A DNA stretch of 64,000 nucleotides from JBBITI01 sp963735055 (GTDB lineage: Bacteria; Chloroflexota; Dehalococcoidia; Dehalococcoidales; UBA2162), in NCBI GenBank assembly GCA_963735055.1, contig CAVTJN010000007.1:124001-188000 (forward strand), written 5' to 3'. The notes under the pieces were generated by a model. The model worked only from the letters and a program-made list of their open reading frames with translations, did no database searches and had not been told where the DNA came from. A program made the position numbers and the translations under genes. Of the stretch, positions 56,305 to 64,000 are shown piece after piece (position 1 is the first letter of the stretch; every line of letters begins with the position of its first letter).

Positions 56305-57249
56305 CTATTGCTCCGGCCGGCGACCGCCCGTTCTCGTCAGGATGTTGAGGACGATGCCTGTGAAGATGGCAAAGACGCCGACGATCAGGAACACGGCGCA
56401 CAGCAGCGCCGTCCCGATGGCAAAGGCACCGGTGCGAGCCATCGAATTGAGTACCCTGAAGCCGGCGATAAGCCCAAGGAGACAGGATACGGAACCCCCC
56501 AAGCCGAAGAACAGCAACGGTCTCCTTTCGGAAATCATGTTAATGATGCTTCCAAGCACACCAAGGCCGTGCCGTACCGGGTTCTGGGTGGAGCCGTCGG
56601 GTACATAGATGGTAGAGATCGGGACCTCCGTGATCTTGAGTCCGTGGTCTGCGGCCTTGACTATCATTTCGGTCTCGATGGCGAAGCCGTTCTCGGTGAG
56701 CTCAACGCCGGCAATCATTTTGGGCGACAAGGCGCGGAAACCGCTCTCGGAATCCAGTACCCTCCGCCCCCGTGAGACCACGCCGGTCCCGTAAGAAAGA
56801 ATCCGCTGGCCGATTCTGCGGTAGAACGGGGTCTTGTTACCGCCGCCTCTGCGCGAGCCTACAACCAGGTCGTAGCCTTCGCGAACGGCATTGACAAGCA
56901 ATGGTATTTCGTTGGGGTCATGCTGCCCGTCGGCGTCCAGAAAGACGAGGACGCCCGGCGTTCGCTCCTTCATCCTGGCGAGAAGGGCGCGCATGACCGC
57001 GCCCTTACCCTGGTTGGAGGCATTTCGGATAACGGTTGCCCCAGCCATGCGGGCAATCTCGGCCGTCTCATCACTGCTGCCGTCATCCATTACGATGACT
57101 TCGGTGACGTGCTTTCTCGTCGCGAGGACGACCGAACCGATGTATCTCGCCTCGTTGTATGCCGGAATGGCGGCAACGACTCTGATGTCAGGACGGTCAG
57201 CGGTTCCGTGGCGGGATTGATCTTCGATGGGGGTCTCTCCTGATGCCAT
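56305..57249 (-). CDS. Family 2 glycosyltransferase, dolichol-phosphate mannosyltransferase-like
   Basis: The 314-residue protein has AAIPAYNEARYIGSV, DDGSSDETAEIAR, GKGAVMRALLA and the metal-binding DADGQHDP. The C-terminal third has two membrane helices (LLFFGLGGSVSCLLGLIAGF and TALLCAVFLIVGVFAIFTGIV). It probably moves a sugar from a nucleotide donor to polyprenyl phosphate at the membrane face. It stands alone and converges with the permease gene. Confidence 0.9.
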   Translation of the reverse strand: MASGETPIEDQSRHGTADRPDIRVVAAIPAYNEARYIGSVVLATRKHVTEVIVMDDGSSDETAEIARMAGATVIRNASNQGKGAVMRALLARMKERTPGVLVFLDADGQHDPNEIPLLVNAVREGYDLVVGSRRGGGNKTPFYRRIGQRILSYGTGVVSRGRRVLDSESGFRALSPKMIAGVELTENGFAIETEMIVKAADHGLKITEVPISTIYVPDGSTQNPVRHGLGVLGSIINMISERRPLLFFGLGGSVSCLLGLIAGFRVLNSMARTGAFAIGTALLCAVFLIVGVFAIFTGIVLNILTRTGGRRPEQ

Positions 57250-57397
57250 GGGGCCGATTATAGAACAGGTGCGGGTGATGTATCAACGCGGAGTGATGCC
57301 GGAGGCAGCCAAACGCTTCTTGGAAATAGAATCCGTGGTTGACGTCGAGCGCCCTGCCGAATACGCTGGCGGCGTAAAAGCCGCCAGCTCCTGATGG

Positions 57398-58621
57398 CTA
57401 TCTGGCGAGGGCGGGTCTCCGGGACCGTGCCGGATAGGAAGAGGCACCCCGTCTGGGGGCTCGGGAATCATGGCTGCCGGCCGGGCGCGGCGGCGCGGCC
57501 GCAGCGTAGTCGAACCCGTCCAACGTCCGCCGTTCCACCTTGGCATTGAGCAGATGCTCGAGGTCGCGTACCAGCAGGCTATCCTTAGGGGTGACAAAGG
57601 TGAAAGCGCTGCCTTCCTGGTTGATGCGGCCAGTGCGCCCAATGCGATGGATGTAGGCGTCGGTATCATCCGGCATGTCGAAATTGATGACGTGCGATAT
57701 GCTCAGGACGTCGATGCCGCGGGCGGCAATATCGGTGGCAACCAGAATCTTGAATGACCCGTTCTGGAAACCCCTGAAGGCCGCCTGGCGCTGGGGCTGG
57801 GACATGTCCCCCTGAAGAGCGGTCACGTCGAAGCCGGCGGTCTGCAGCTGCTGGGCGACACGTTGCGCCCGGTGCTTGGTCCGGGTGAATACCAGGACTG
57901 ATTCCGTAGCTGTCGTTCGAAGTAATTGCTTCAGGAGGGCCGTCTTCAGGTGGTCTGGTACCGGGTAAAGCGCGTGAGATACCGTTTTAGCCGGCATCGT
58001 ATGGCCGATCTGCACCGTCACCGGGTCAGTCAGCACTTCACGCACCAGACCTCGAATAGCATCGGGCATGGTAGCCGAGAAAAGCAATGTCTGCCTCGGC
58101 TGAAGAATACACTGCAGAATATCTCGAATGCTCGGCAGGAATCCCATGTCGAACATGCGGTCCGCTTCGTCAATGACAAGGACCTCGAGGTGGGTAAAAT
58201 CCAGCGTGCCCTTCCACAAATGGTCGAGCATGCGACCGGGACACCCGACCACGACCTCCACACCATTGCGGAGGGCCCGGACCTGTTGGTCCATGTTCAT
58301 TCCGCCGTAGATGGCGGTGGTGCGCACGCCGGTCTTCTTTCCCAATTCGTTGAAAGTCTGGCAGGTCTGTTCGGCCAATTCACGAGTTGGGGCTACCACC
58401 GCGGCCCGAACGTGACCCCGGCCTTCGCCGATTAGACGCTGAAGGATCGGGAGAACGAAAGCTGCGGTCTTGCCCGTTCCGGTTTGGGCGAGGCCAATAA
58501 GGTCGTGCCCCTCCAGAATCGGTGGGATTGCCTTGATCTGAATGGGGGTGGGTTCCTCATAACCCGTGGCGCTAATCCCGGCCATAATCGCGGGATGTAG
58601 CTTAAAAGAGTCGAAATTCAT
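57398..58621 (-). CDS. DEAD-box RNA helicase, RhlE-like
   Basis: The 407-residue helicase shows the Q motif (GYEEPTPIQIKAIP), motif I AQTGTGKT, Ia APTRELAEQ, motif II IDEADRMFDMG, motif III FSATMP, and motif VI HRIGRTGR. The C-terminal tail is Arg/Pro/Ser-rich, typical of RhlE proteins, which remodel RNA or ribosome intermediates. An RRM protein and bS21 lie just upstream, so this strand carries an RNA-handling cluster. ATG 58621 follows an AGGAGC site. Confidence 0.93.
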   Translation of the reverse strand: MNFDSFKLHPAIMAGISATGYEEPTPIQIKAIPPILEGHDLIGLAQTGTGKTAAFVLPILQRLIGEGRGHVRAAVVAPTRELAEQTCQTFNELGKKTGVRTTAIYGGMNMDQQVRALRNGVEVVVGCPGRMLDHLWKGTLDFTHLEVLVIDEADRMFDMGFLPSIRDILQCILQPRQTLLFSATMPDAIRGLVREVLTDPVTVQIGHTMPAKTVSHALYPVPDHLKTALLKQLLRTTATESVLVFTRTKHRAQRVAQQLQTAGFDVTALQGDMSQPQRQAAFRGFQNGSFKILVATDIAARGIDVLSISHVINFDMPDDTDAYIHRIGRTGRINQEGSAFTFVTPKDSLLVRDLEHLLNAKVERRTLDGFDYAAAAPPRPAGSHDSRAPRRGASSYPARSRRPALAR

Positions 58622-58787
58622 GATGCTCCTTGATGGATTCTAACATTGGGTAGACGGGCAGAGACGCGTCTCTGCGACTTTGGAGAATTTGCGAACGCAA
58701 CTCGACCACCGTTGAGCGGGCCGGGTTGCCATGTAGAACTGCGAGACTGCCAGCGGACTGAACTGTAAGCGCCGGGTGGACTGAAAT

Positions 58788-59102
58788 CTAGTATCTGCGG
58801 TTGCCCCGGTCATACCCGCCCCCGCTTCTTCCACCACTGCGGGACGAGCCACCTCGATCCTCACGGGGACGTGCGGCGCTGACCGTCAGAGTCCGTTCTT
58901 TGATCATTTTTCCATTCAGGCCGCCAATCGCAGCCTGGCCTTCCGCAACCAACGGCATCTCGACAAAGGCAAAGCCCTTCGGCCGGCCACTGAACTTGTC
59001 GGTGATCACGTCCACCGAATCAACTTTTCCGAAAGTCGCAAACTCGGCGCGTATTTCTTCACCGGTGACATCGAATGGCAGATTACCTACGTAGATCTTC
59101 AT
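58788..59102 (-). CDS. RRM RNA-binding protein with Gly-rich tail
   Basis: The 104-residue protein has one RNA-recognition motif with RNP2 IYVGNLPFDVTG and RNP1 RPKGFAFVEM. The tail is Arg/Gly/Ser-rich (RSGGRSGGGYDRGNRRY), like cold-induced bacterial RNA-binding proteins. It should bind single-stranded RNA; its gene lies between the helicase and bS21 genes, which suits a shared role in RNA folding at low temperature. Confidence 0.93.
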   Translation of the reverse strand: MKIYVGNLPFDVTGEEIRAEFATFGKVDSVDVITDKFSGRPKGFAFVEMPLVAEGQAAIGGLNGKMIKERTLTVSAARPREDRGGSSRSGGRSGGGYDRGNRRY

Positions 59103-59137
59103 ATTATCCCCTCACCCTCATCGGGTCCTGGTCCGAC

Positions 59138-59326
59138 TTAAATTCCCTGACGCCGTCGCTTCCGTGCGCTGTTCTTCGCTTTGATCCTGGCGGCGTCTCC
59201 TTTGGAGACGAAGTAGCGGTGGGACTTTGCTTCGCGCAGTACCCCACTCATCTGGATAGTGCGCTGAAACCTTTGCAGCAAAGATTCCTGTGTTTCCCCA
59301 TCGCGCAAGTGCACGTCTAGCGGCAT
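59138..59326 (-). CDS. rpsU: 30S ribosomal protein bS21
   Basis: The 62-residue basic protein is a full-length bS21, starting MPLDVHLRDGETQESLLQRF and ending in an Arg/Lys-rich helix. It joins the 30S platform near the anti-Shine-Dalgarno sequence. ATG 59326 is preceded by GAGGTGTCATC. It lies 35 bases upstream of the RRM gene. Confidence 0.95.
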   Translation of the reverse strand: MPLDVHLRDGETQESLLQRFQRTIQMSGVLREAKSHRYFVSKGDAARIKAKNSARKRRRQGI

Positions 59327-59407
59327 GATGACACCTCAATAATTCTCAACACTTTGCTCTTCCGGAGTATCCCCGGATATGACAATTGTACAACGCCACT
59401 TCAGAGG

Positions 59408-59713
59408 CTATCGAGCGCCCCGGACCTGGCGATAGCAGTCGCTGCAGTATACCGGCTTGTCGCCCCGGGGTTCAAACGGCACTTCGGTATCCTTACCGCA
59501 CTGGGCGCACTTGGCCGGGAACATCCGCCGATCGGCCCGGTTCAAAGTCCCGGTGCCCCCGAGCCCCTGTGCCTTCCGGGCCTGCCGGCAGCTGGCACAC
59601 CGCTTCGGCTCATTGGTGTAGCCTTTGGATTTGTAGAATTCCTGTTCCTCGGCGGTGAAGGAAAAGGTCGCCCCGCAGTCGGAGCACTGGATAGACTTGT
59701 CCTGAAATGCCAT
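59408..59713 (-). CDS. Zinc-ribbon protein, two Cys4 ribbons
   Basis: The 101-residue protein has two zinc ribbons. The first is CSDCGATFSF... with a second pair CASC; the second is CAQCGKDTEVPF with CSDC. The first ribbon, with FSFTAEEQEFYKSKGYTNEPKRC, is a common stand-alone zinc-binding domain of unknown function. ATG 59713 follows AGGAGGTCATTCA. A strong promoter lies 106-134 bases upstream. Confidence 0.85.
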   Translation of the reverse strand: MAFQDKSIQCSDCGATFSFTAEEQEFYKSKGYTNEPKRCASCRQARKAQGLGGTGTLNRADRRMFPAKCAQCGKDTEVPFEPRGDKPVYCSDCYRQVRGAR

Positions 59714-59818
59714 TGAATGACCTCCTCTCTTAAAGATAGTTGGAGTCTGGTCATCCAACACTGAAGAACCGGTGGTCGGTCCAAGTAAGCGACAACCCAA
59801 ACATTAACTATTGCGAAT

Positions 59819-59847
59819 ATTATACCCCAATTTGGCGAATCCTGCAA
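59819..59847 (-). promoter_or_regulatory. Sigma70 promoter for the zinc-ribbon gene
   Basis: On the minus strand TTGCAG (59842-59847) and TATAAT (59819-59824) have a 17-base spacer. Confidence 0.65.
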
Positions 59848-59920
59848 GGTTGCATAGAGCTCTCCTTCGGTCGCTGTGACTTGAAGGGGCCATGCCTGTC
59901 CTGTATGATGTACGTGTTCC

Positions 59921-60646
59921 ATGATAAGCGTCGTCATTCCTGCGCTAAATGAGGAAAAGTACCTCCCGGACTGTCTCAAGTCTCTGAAGAGTCAACAATG
60001 GAACGGCGAGTCCGAGGTTATCGTGGTTGACAACGGCAGCACCGACGATACTGCGCGCGTCGCCGCCAGCCATGGCGCCAAGGTTGTGGTGTGCTCGAAG
60101 AGGGGGGTGGCCTTTGCGCGCCAGGCGGGAGCCGAGGTGGCGCGGGGTGAGATCATTGTCCAGGCGGACGCAGATACTTTGTACCCGCCGCAATGGCTGG
60201 CCCGAATCGACGCCTATTTTTCCGGTCACACAGACGCGGCAGGGTTGGCGGGCCGATATGTGTATACCCAATCCGCCTGGTGGGCGCCCATCGAGCGCGG
60301 ATTCCGGGTTCTTCTCAATGGGGCCAGCCTGGTTTTTCTGCGGTGGCCGGCGTCGGTGTCGGGCGCCAATTTCGCCTTCCGGCGCGCCGCCTTCACTGGT
60401 GCCGGGGGGTACGACGCTACCTCTCTGTATCCGGACCAATGGGGAATCGCCCGCCGGGTGAGCCGTTTTGGGCGCGTGCACTACGATCATTCGTCAGTGG
60501 TGACGACTTCGGCGAGACGGGTTGCCAAACCGATCTGCGTTATCGCGTACGAGATCGTCCGCAACTGTGGCCATGTCGGGTCACATTTCTTGAAGCACTG
60601 CGCCCGAGAGGTGAGGATGTCGGCCAGCAAGCCGCAAGGGACATGA
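59921..60646 (+). CDS. Family 2 glycosyltransferase
   Basis: The 241-residue protein has SVVIPALNEEKYLPDCL, VIVVDNGSTDDTARVA, and the metal-binding DADTLYPPQWL (DAD variant). VSGANFAFRRAAFTGAGGYD is the acceptor-side motif. There are no strong membrane segments. It should transfer a sugar from a nucleotide donor to an unknown acceptor. The stop overlaps the next start (ATGA at 60643-60646), linking it to the membrane protein. Confidence 0.9.
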   Translation: MISVVIPALNEEKYLPDCLKSLKSQQWNGESEVIVVDNGSTDDTARVAASHGAKVVVCSKRGVAFARQAGAEVARGEIIVQADADTLYPPQWLARIDAYFSGHTDAAGLAGRYVYTQSAWWAPIERGFRVLLNGASLVFLRWPASVSGANFAFRRAAFTGAGGYDATSLYPDQWGIARRVSRFGRVHYDHSSVVTTSARRVAKPICVIAYEIVRNCGHVGSHFLKHCAREVRMSASKPQGT

Positions 60647-61329
60647 ACCTCGAGCAATTGCTCACCGAAGGCCTGGGGCTTGTCGGCGCTTTCACCCCGC
60701 GCATCGCCATATTCATTTTTCTTGTCTGTTTCATCGGTGAAGGTTTTGTTATCTCAATCCCGCTCGTCTTTGAAACGACCTGGCTGGTTGCCGGTTACCA
60801 GTTGAGCGGCGGCGTGCTGCCCGTTCCTGACCTCATACTCCTTATGATAACGGCCCAGCTGGGGCGGCAGGGCGGCGCCCTGGTGCTCTACCTGCTGTCG
60901 CGAAAGAGCACGTCGTTCTTCGAGAGGTTCATTGCCCGCCGGATGCGGCGTAGAGATCCCGGAGATGCCTGGCAATTCAGCTTCATGAAGCGTATCGATT
61001 CAATATCGCCGTTTGGCGTTGCGCTGGGCCGTCTCATGTGGCTGCGGATACCACTGACAATGCTCCTGGGGGCGAGAAGGAAGCTGAAGACCCTGATGCT
61101 GGGGGTGGTGATCTCGAGTCTGGTCTATGAGGGCGTGTACATCGCACTCGGGGCAATAGTGCGCAAGACAACCAAACCGGACTCCGGCTACGTGCTCCTG
61201 TACTTCGCCGGTGGAATGGCGGCGATGTACGTGGTCACCTTCGGCGTCAGGTATTTGATCAAAGCGGTGAAGCGACGGGTAGCGCCGAAGGACCCGCCGA
61301 AGGATCCGCCTGAGGCACCCCCGGCATAG
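60643..61329 (+). CDS. DedA/SNARE-associated-like membrane protein
   Basis: The 228-residue protein has about five hydrophobic segments (IAIFIFLVCFIGEGFVISIPLVF, LILLMITAQLGRQGGALVLYLL, and three C-terminal ones) and a middle polar loop with FERFIARRMRRRDPGD. The G-R-x-G-G in the second segment and the loop resemble DedA-type flippases, but similarity is weak and the call is tentative. The tail is Lys/Pro-rich. It is translationally coupled to the glycosyltransferase, which suggests lipid-linked sugar transport. Confidence 0.6.
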   Translation: MNLEQLLTEGLGLVGAFTPRIAIFIFLVCFIGEGFVISIPLVFETTWLVAGYQLSGGVLPVPDLILLMITAQLGRQGGALVLYLLSRKSTSFFERFIARRMRRRDPGDAWQFSFMKRIDSISPFGVALGRLMWLRIPLTMLLGARRKLKTLMLGVVISSLVYEGVYIALGAIVRKTTKPDSGYVLLYFAGGMAAMYVVTFGVRYLIKAVKRRVAPKDPPKDPPEAPPA

Positions 61330-61434
61330 CCCCCAGCCCGACCGGTTTGCGGAAAGGGGAAGCACAGCGGTTGGTTCAAGCGTGAAGGGGTGGCGGTGCC
61401 CTTCGCGTTCAGCAAATGGACGGAGGTACTTGCC

Positions 61435-62178
61435 GTGAGATTTGCCAATCAGGTTGCGCTAGTGACAGCTGCGGCCGGCGCCGGCATCGGACAGGCCACA
61501 GCGCGGGCGTTGGCGAACGAGGGGGCTTCGGTGGTGGTCGCGGACCGGCATCCCGGGAGGACCGCGGAAGTGGCCGAGGCGATTGGGCGCCTCTACGGTG
61601 TGCCGACGCTGGGCGTGGTCTGCGACGTGGCGCAGAAGACGCAGATATGGGAAATGACTCGAAAAGTCATCGACGCTTTCGGACGCATCGACATCCTGGT
61701 CAACAACGCCGGATTCGACGTGTTCCTACCTTTGGAGCAGATGGACGTGGAATCGCTGGAAAGCGTAGTTGACATAAACCTTATGGCAACGATGCTGGTC
61801 ACCAGGTCGGTCATTCCCTTCATGATCCGCCAGAATGGGGGAAAGATCGTGAATCTGTCGTCCATTGCCGCCTACTCCCCGGATAGCGGCGACTCGGCGG
61901 CCTACGCTGCCGCCAAGGCGGGAATCCAGGCCTTCACCCGCACCCTGGCGCGGGAGGTGGGGAAGTACAAGATAAGAGTGAATGCCGTGGCCCCGTCAGT
62001 CACGCTCAATCCATTCCTTGCCAGACAGATGCCGGCCGATGCTATCGCCGAGATCAGCGGCAAAATGCCCCTCGGTCCGATCACCCCGGAGGAGCAGGCG
62101 AAGGCGATCCTGTTTCTCCTCTCGGAAGATGCTTCGCCTATCAGCGGGGCGACACTCAACGTGACGTCTGGCTACTAG
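61435..62178 (+). CDS. Short-chain dehydrogenase/reductase (SDR)
   Basis: The 247-residue SDR has a cofactor motif altered to AAAGAGIG (usually TGxxxGIG), NNAGF, the catalytic Ser in VNLSSIAAYS, and catalytic Tyr/Lys in AAYAAAKAG. It is an NAD(P)-dependent oxidoreductase with unknown substrate. GTG 61435 behind ACGGAGG is preferred to the ATG-like start at 61390. Confidence 0.9.
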   Translation: MRFANQVALVTAAAGAGIGQATARALANEGASVVVADRHPGRTAEVAEAIGRLYGVPTLGVVCDVAQKTQIWEMTRKVIDAFGRIDILVNNAGFDVFLPLEQMDVESLESVVDINLMATMLVTRSVIPFMIRQNGGKIVNLSSIAAYSPDSGDSAAYAAAKAGIQAFTRTLAREVGKYKIRVNAVAPSVTLNPFLARQMPADAIAEISGKMPLGPITPEEQAKAILFLLSEDASPISGATLNVTSGY

Positions 62179-62204
62179 ACCCGGACGGCCAACCGCCAGG
62201 AATT

Positions 62205-62240
62205 AAAAAAGGAGCGGGGACGCGGTCCCCGCTCCTTTTT
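62205..62240. terminator. Bidirectional rho-independent terminator
   Basis: An A tract (62205-62210), an 11-bp perfect stem (GGAGCGGGGAC / GTCCCCGCTCC) with GCG loop, and a T tract (62236-62240) lie between the convergent SDR and amidohydrolase genes. Confidence 0.92.
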
Positions 62241-62268
62241 GTTACACGTACCCGCGCGCCGGGGGGCG

Positions 62269-63248
62269 CTACATCCCCAGTATCCTGGAAGCGTTAGTGC
62301 CCAGTATGCCTTCGATGTCTTCTTTGGGCAGGTCCAGCTTGCGTATCTCGGCAATGTACCGCTTGACTTCGAGGGGTTCGTGGTCGAAATTGAATGGCCA
62401 GTCGGTACCGAACATCAGTCTCCTGGGGCTGATGTTGGCCAGCGCTGATCTCACAGCGGCCATGCCAACTTCGCGCCCGGCGATATTGAAGTAAAGCTTG
62501 TCAAAATAGGTCCGCCACGGTTTGGTGATCAAAGGTTTGTCGCGGTACAGGCTGGGGCAGCCCGGCCCCACATAATTCATATACGCATCCATTCGTTCGA
62601 GCACGGCCGATATTCCACCGCCGAGATGGTTCATGATCATAACCAGGTCGGGGAAATCCTCGAGTACGCCGCCCAGGCACACCCGGAACGTCGCGGCGCA
62701 CATATCAAGTTCGCGGGCCATCACGTAGTGGAGGGCGTAAGGGGCATGGAGGGCATCAAGCCCGGGGGGATCGAGAGTTACGTGGACGTCCAGGGCACCC
62801 GTAATTCGGAGACTTTCCGGTAGAATGGCCACAGTTCCTTCGAATCCAAATGCCGCCCCTGGCACTGCGTCCAGATGTGCACTCCCCTGAGACCAAGCAC
62901 TTTGACCGCCCGTTCCATTTCCTCCAATGCCGGCTCACCGCCCAGAACGGGGACGGATGCGAAACCGATGAAACGTTTGGGGTACGTCTTGACCAGACCG
63001 GCGCAGAAGTCGTTCCATTTGCGGGAGTCGGCCAGGTTGGCCACCGGGTTCGCCGTGAGTACGGCGATGTCGATGCCCGACTCGTCCATGAACTGCAGGC
63101 GCCGGGCCACCTGCCCCGCTTCCTGATACGTCCGAATCTTCATCTTGCCGTCGGTGTCCCAGTATCGCTCGACGACCTTGCCGGATTGGCTGCTACCTTT
63201 GATCAAGACGTCTTCCACGGACGCGTGGTGTTCCATATCGATTATCAT
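62269..63248 (-). CDS. Amidohydrolase 2 family protein (metal-dependent hydrolase/decarboxylase), frameshifted
   Basis: The N-terminal part (63248 to about 62795) starts IIDMEHHASVED and has RRLQFMDESGIDIAVL. The C-terminal part in another frame has DVHVTLDPPG, DLVMIMNHLGGG and LMFGTDWPF, the metal-site and end motifs of PF04909 enzymes. The break is a missing base in a C run near 62792 (reading VP then LDVHVTL). Relatives include ACMSD-like decarboxylases and hydrolases. The deletion in a homopolymer makes a sequencing error plausible. Start ATG 63248 follows CCGGAGGAAGACC. Confidence 0.8.
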
Positions 63249-63351
63249 GGTCTTCCTCCGGTTCAATTCCTGGCTTCGCGTTAGCTAACGAGGGCGCCGG
63301 CGCGACGCGCAGCAGATTCAGCGCAACCTGCTCCCCGTTCCGGCCGATCCG

Positions 63352-64000
63352 TCAAATTGGCACACCGGTCACTATCTCGGTCCCGTTCCCTGGAGAAGAG
63401 TGAACTTCCAGGGTGCCGTTCAGTAGTTTCGCCCTTTCCGCCATTCCCATGATTCCCAGGTGGCCGCCGCTTGCCAGTTCTTCAATACGAGACGGAACCT
63501 CGAACCCGCGCCCGTTGTCCTGCACCGTCATCTTTACGGCGTCGGCCGCGAAGTCAAGGCTGATGTCGACGGCGGTAGCTTCGGCGTGACGCCGGACGTT
63601 GCTGATGGCTTCCTGGGCGATTCGGAACAGAAGTAACTGGACTTCCGTGGGAAGGGGTCGTTCGGTACCGCTGACCGACACGGACGTGCGGATGGGGTAA
63701 TGCTTCTGGATATCATCAGCCATCCATTCCAGACTCGCGACCAAACCCAGATCGTCAAGAATACGTGGCCTGAGATCTTGAACGTACCTTCTGACATGCT
63801 CCAGGGCTTCAACCGCCTGCCGGTGCAGGTCCTCGAGGGTGGCCTTGTAGGAGGACGTCTGCCGCCCTCTACCCACCGGAATGGCAGCATCGAGGCGTCG
63901 TATCAGGAGAAGCAGGGAAGAGGAGATATCGTCGTGAAGATCGCGGGCCAGCCGCTTTCGTTCCTCTTCCTGGGCCCGCGTAATGAGCTGGACATAATAT
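63352..64000 (-). CDS. NarL/DegS-type sensor histidine kinase, partial
   Basis: The frame is open to the window edge, so the N-terminus is missing. The phospho-acceptor helix reads EEERKRLARDLHDDISSSLL, the HisKA_3 H-box with RDLHDD. The ATPase domain has the N-box FRIAQEAISNVRRHAEA and the G-box QDNGRGFEV and GHLGIMGMAERAKLL. Such kinases pair with LuxR/NarL response regulators. The sensor domain lies outside the window. Confidence 0.92.
   Translation of the reverse strand, partial: YYVQLITRAQEEERKRLARDLHDDISSSLLLLIRRLDAAIPVGRGRQTSSYKATLEDLHRQAVEALEHVRRYVQDLRPRILDDLGLVASLEWMADDIQKHYPIRTSVSVSGTERPLPTEVQLLLFRIAQEAISNVRRHAEATAVDISLDFAADAVKMTVQDNGRGFEVPSRIEELASGGHLGIMGMAERAKLLNGTLEVHSSPGNGTEIVTGVPI

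Overview
The window is a GC-rich, gene-dense bacterial chromosome segment. Its gene content suggests Chloroflexota, most likely a Dehalococcoidia-like anaerobe. That is an inference from families: several MalT-type LuxR regulators, a uroporphyrinogen-decarboxylase/MtaA-like protein, a tungsten-type aldehyde ferredoxin oxidoreductase beside an iron alcohol dehydrogenase, a Vms1-like release factor, and in-frame UGA codons that look like selenocysteine. No rRNA, CRISPR array or intact transposase was seen.

Layout. 1-5.3 kb: partial methyltransferase, secreted GH5-like glycosidase, nitroreductase, thioesterase, frameshifted DUF2779 nuclease. 5.3-11.5 kb (minus): probable selenoprotein with an in-frame UGA, a vWA/MoxR pair, and a PIF1-like helicase with a WYL tail. 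11.6-24.1 kb: HpcH aldolase and hydroxyacid dehydrogenase, DUF72, a MarR regulator with a heterodimeric ABC exporter, an ABC-2 exporter, a ferredoxin plus flavin disulfide reductase, and a URO-D-like protein. 24.2-40.8 kb is an accessory region: MFS exporter, four MalT-type LuxR loci (one a remnant), a chagasin-like inhibitor, a broken ECF sigma factor and its probable membrane partner, two tandem PD40 lipoproteins, tRNA-Ala and tRNA-Arg. 41-44.8 kb (minus): alcohol dehydrogenase, aldehyde ferredoxin oxidoreductase, DUF502. 45-54 kb: PHP phosphoesterase, enoyl-CoA hydratase, acVLRF1, BaiN-like flavoprotein, Maf, the metY-metX-metW methionine set, and a radical SAM protein followed by a MITE-like element. 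54-64 kb: MacB-type ABC system, glycosyltransferases, RNA-handling genes (RhlE-like helicase, RRM protein, bS21), SDR, a frameshifted amidohydrolase and a partial NarL-type histidine kinase.

The main result is a set of three probable UGA-decoding genes. Two of the MalT-type LuxR regulators (33331-35940 and 38187-40805, minus) are interrupted at the same homologous codon by an in-frame TGA lying between the NTPase/TPR sensor half and the C-terminal DNA-binding domain. In a gapless alignment the third paralogue (25701-28338) has Cys at that codon. Both TGA codons are followed at +11 to +27 by the same 6-bp hairpin (CCGUUC, loop UGUAY, GAACGG). Its position and its G at loop position 2 fit bacterial SECIS elements, and the hairpin is degenerate in the Cys paralogue. 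A separate redox-type protein at 5329-7068 has a C-W-(TGA) motif with its own candidate SECIS. Together these suggest selenocysteine-containing STAND/LuxR transcription regulators, perhaps acting as a selenium-dependent switch because failure to decode UGA would yield a protein without its DNA-binding domain.

Several genes carry single-base indels (DUF2779, LuxR1, sigma, sigma partner, amidohydrolase). These may be assembly errors or real decay. The TGA cases are different because no frame change is involved.
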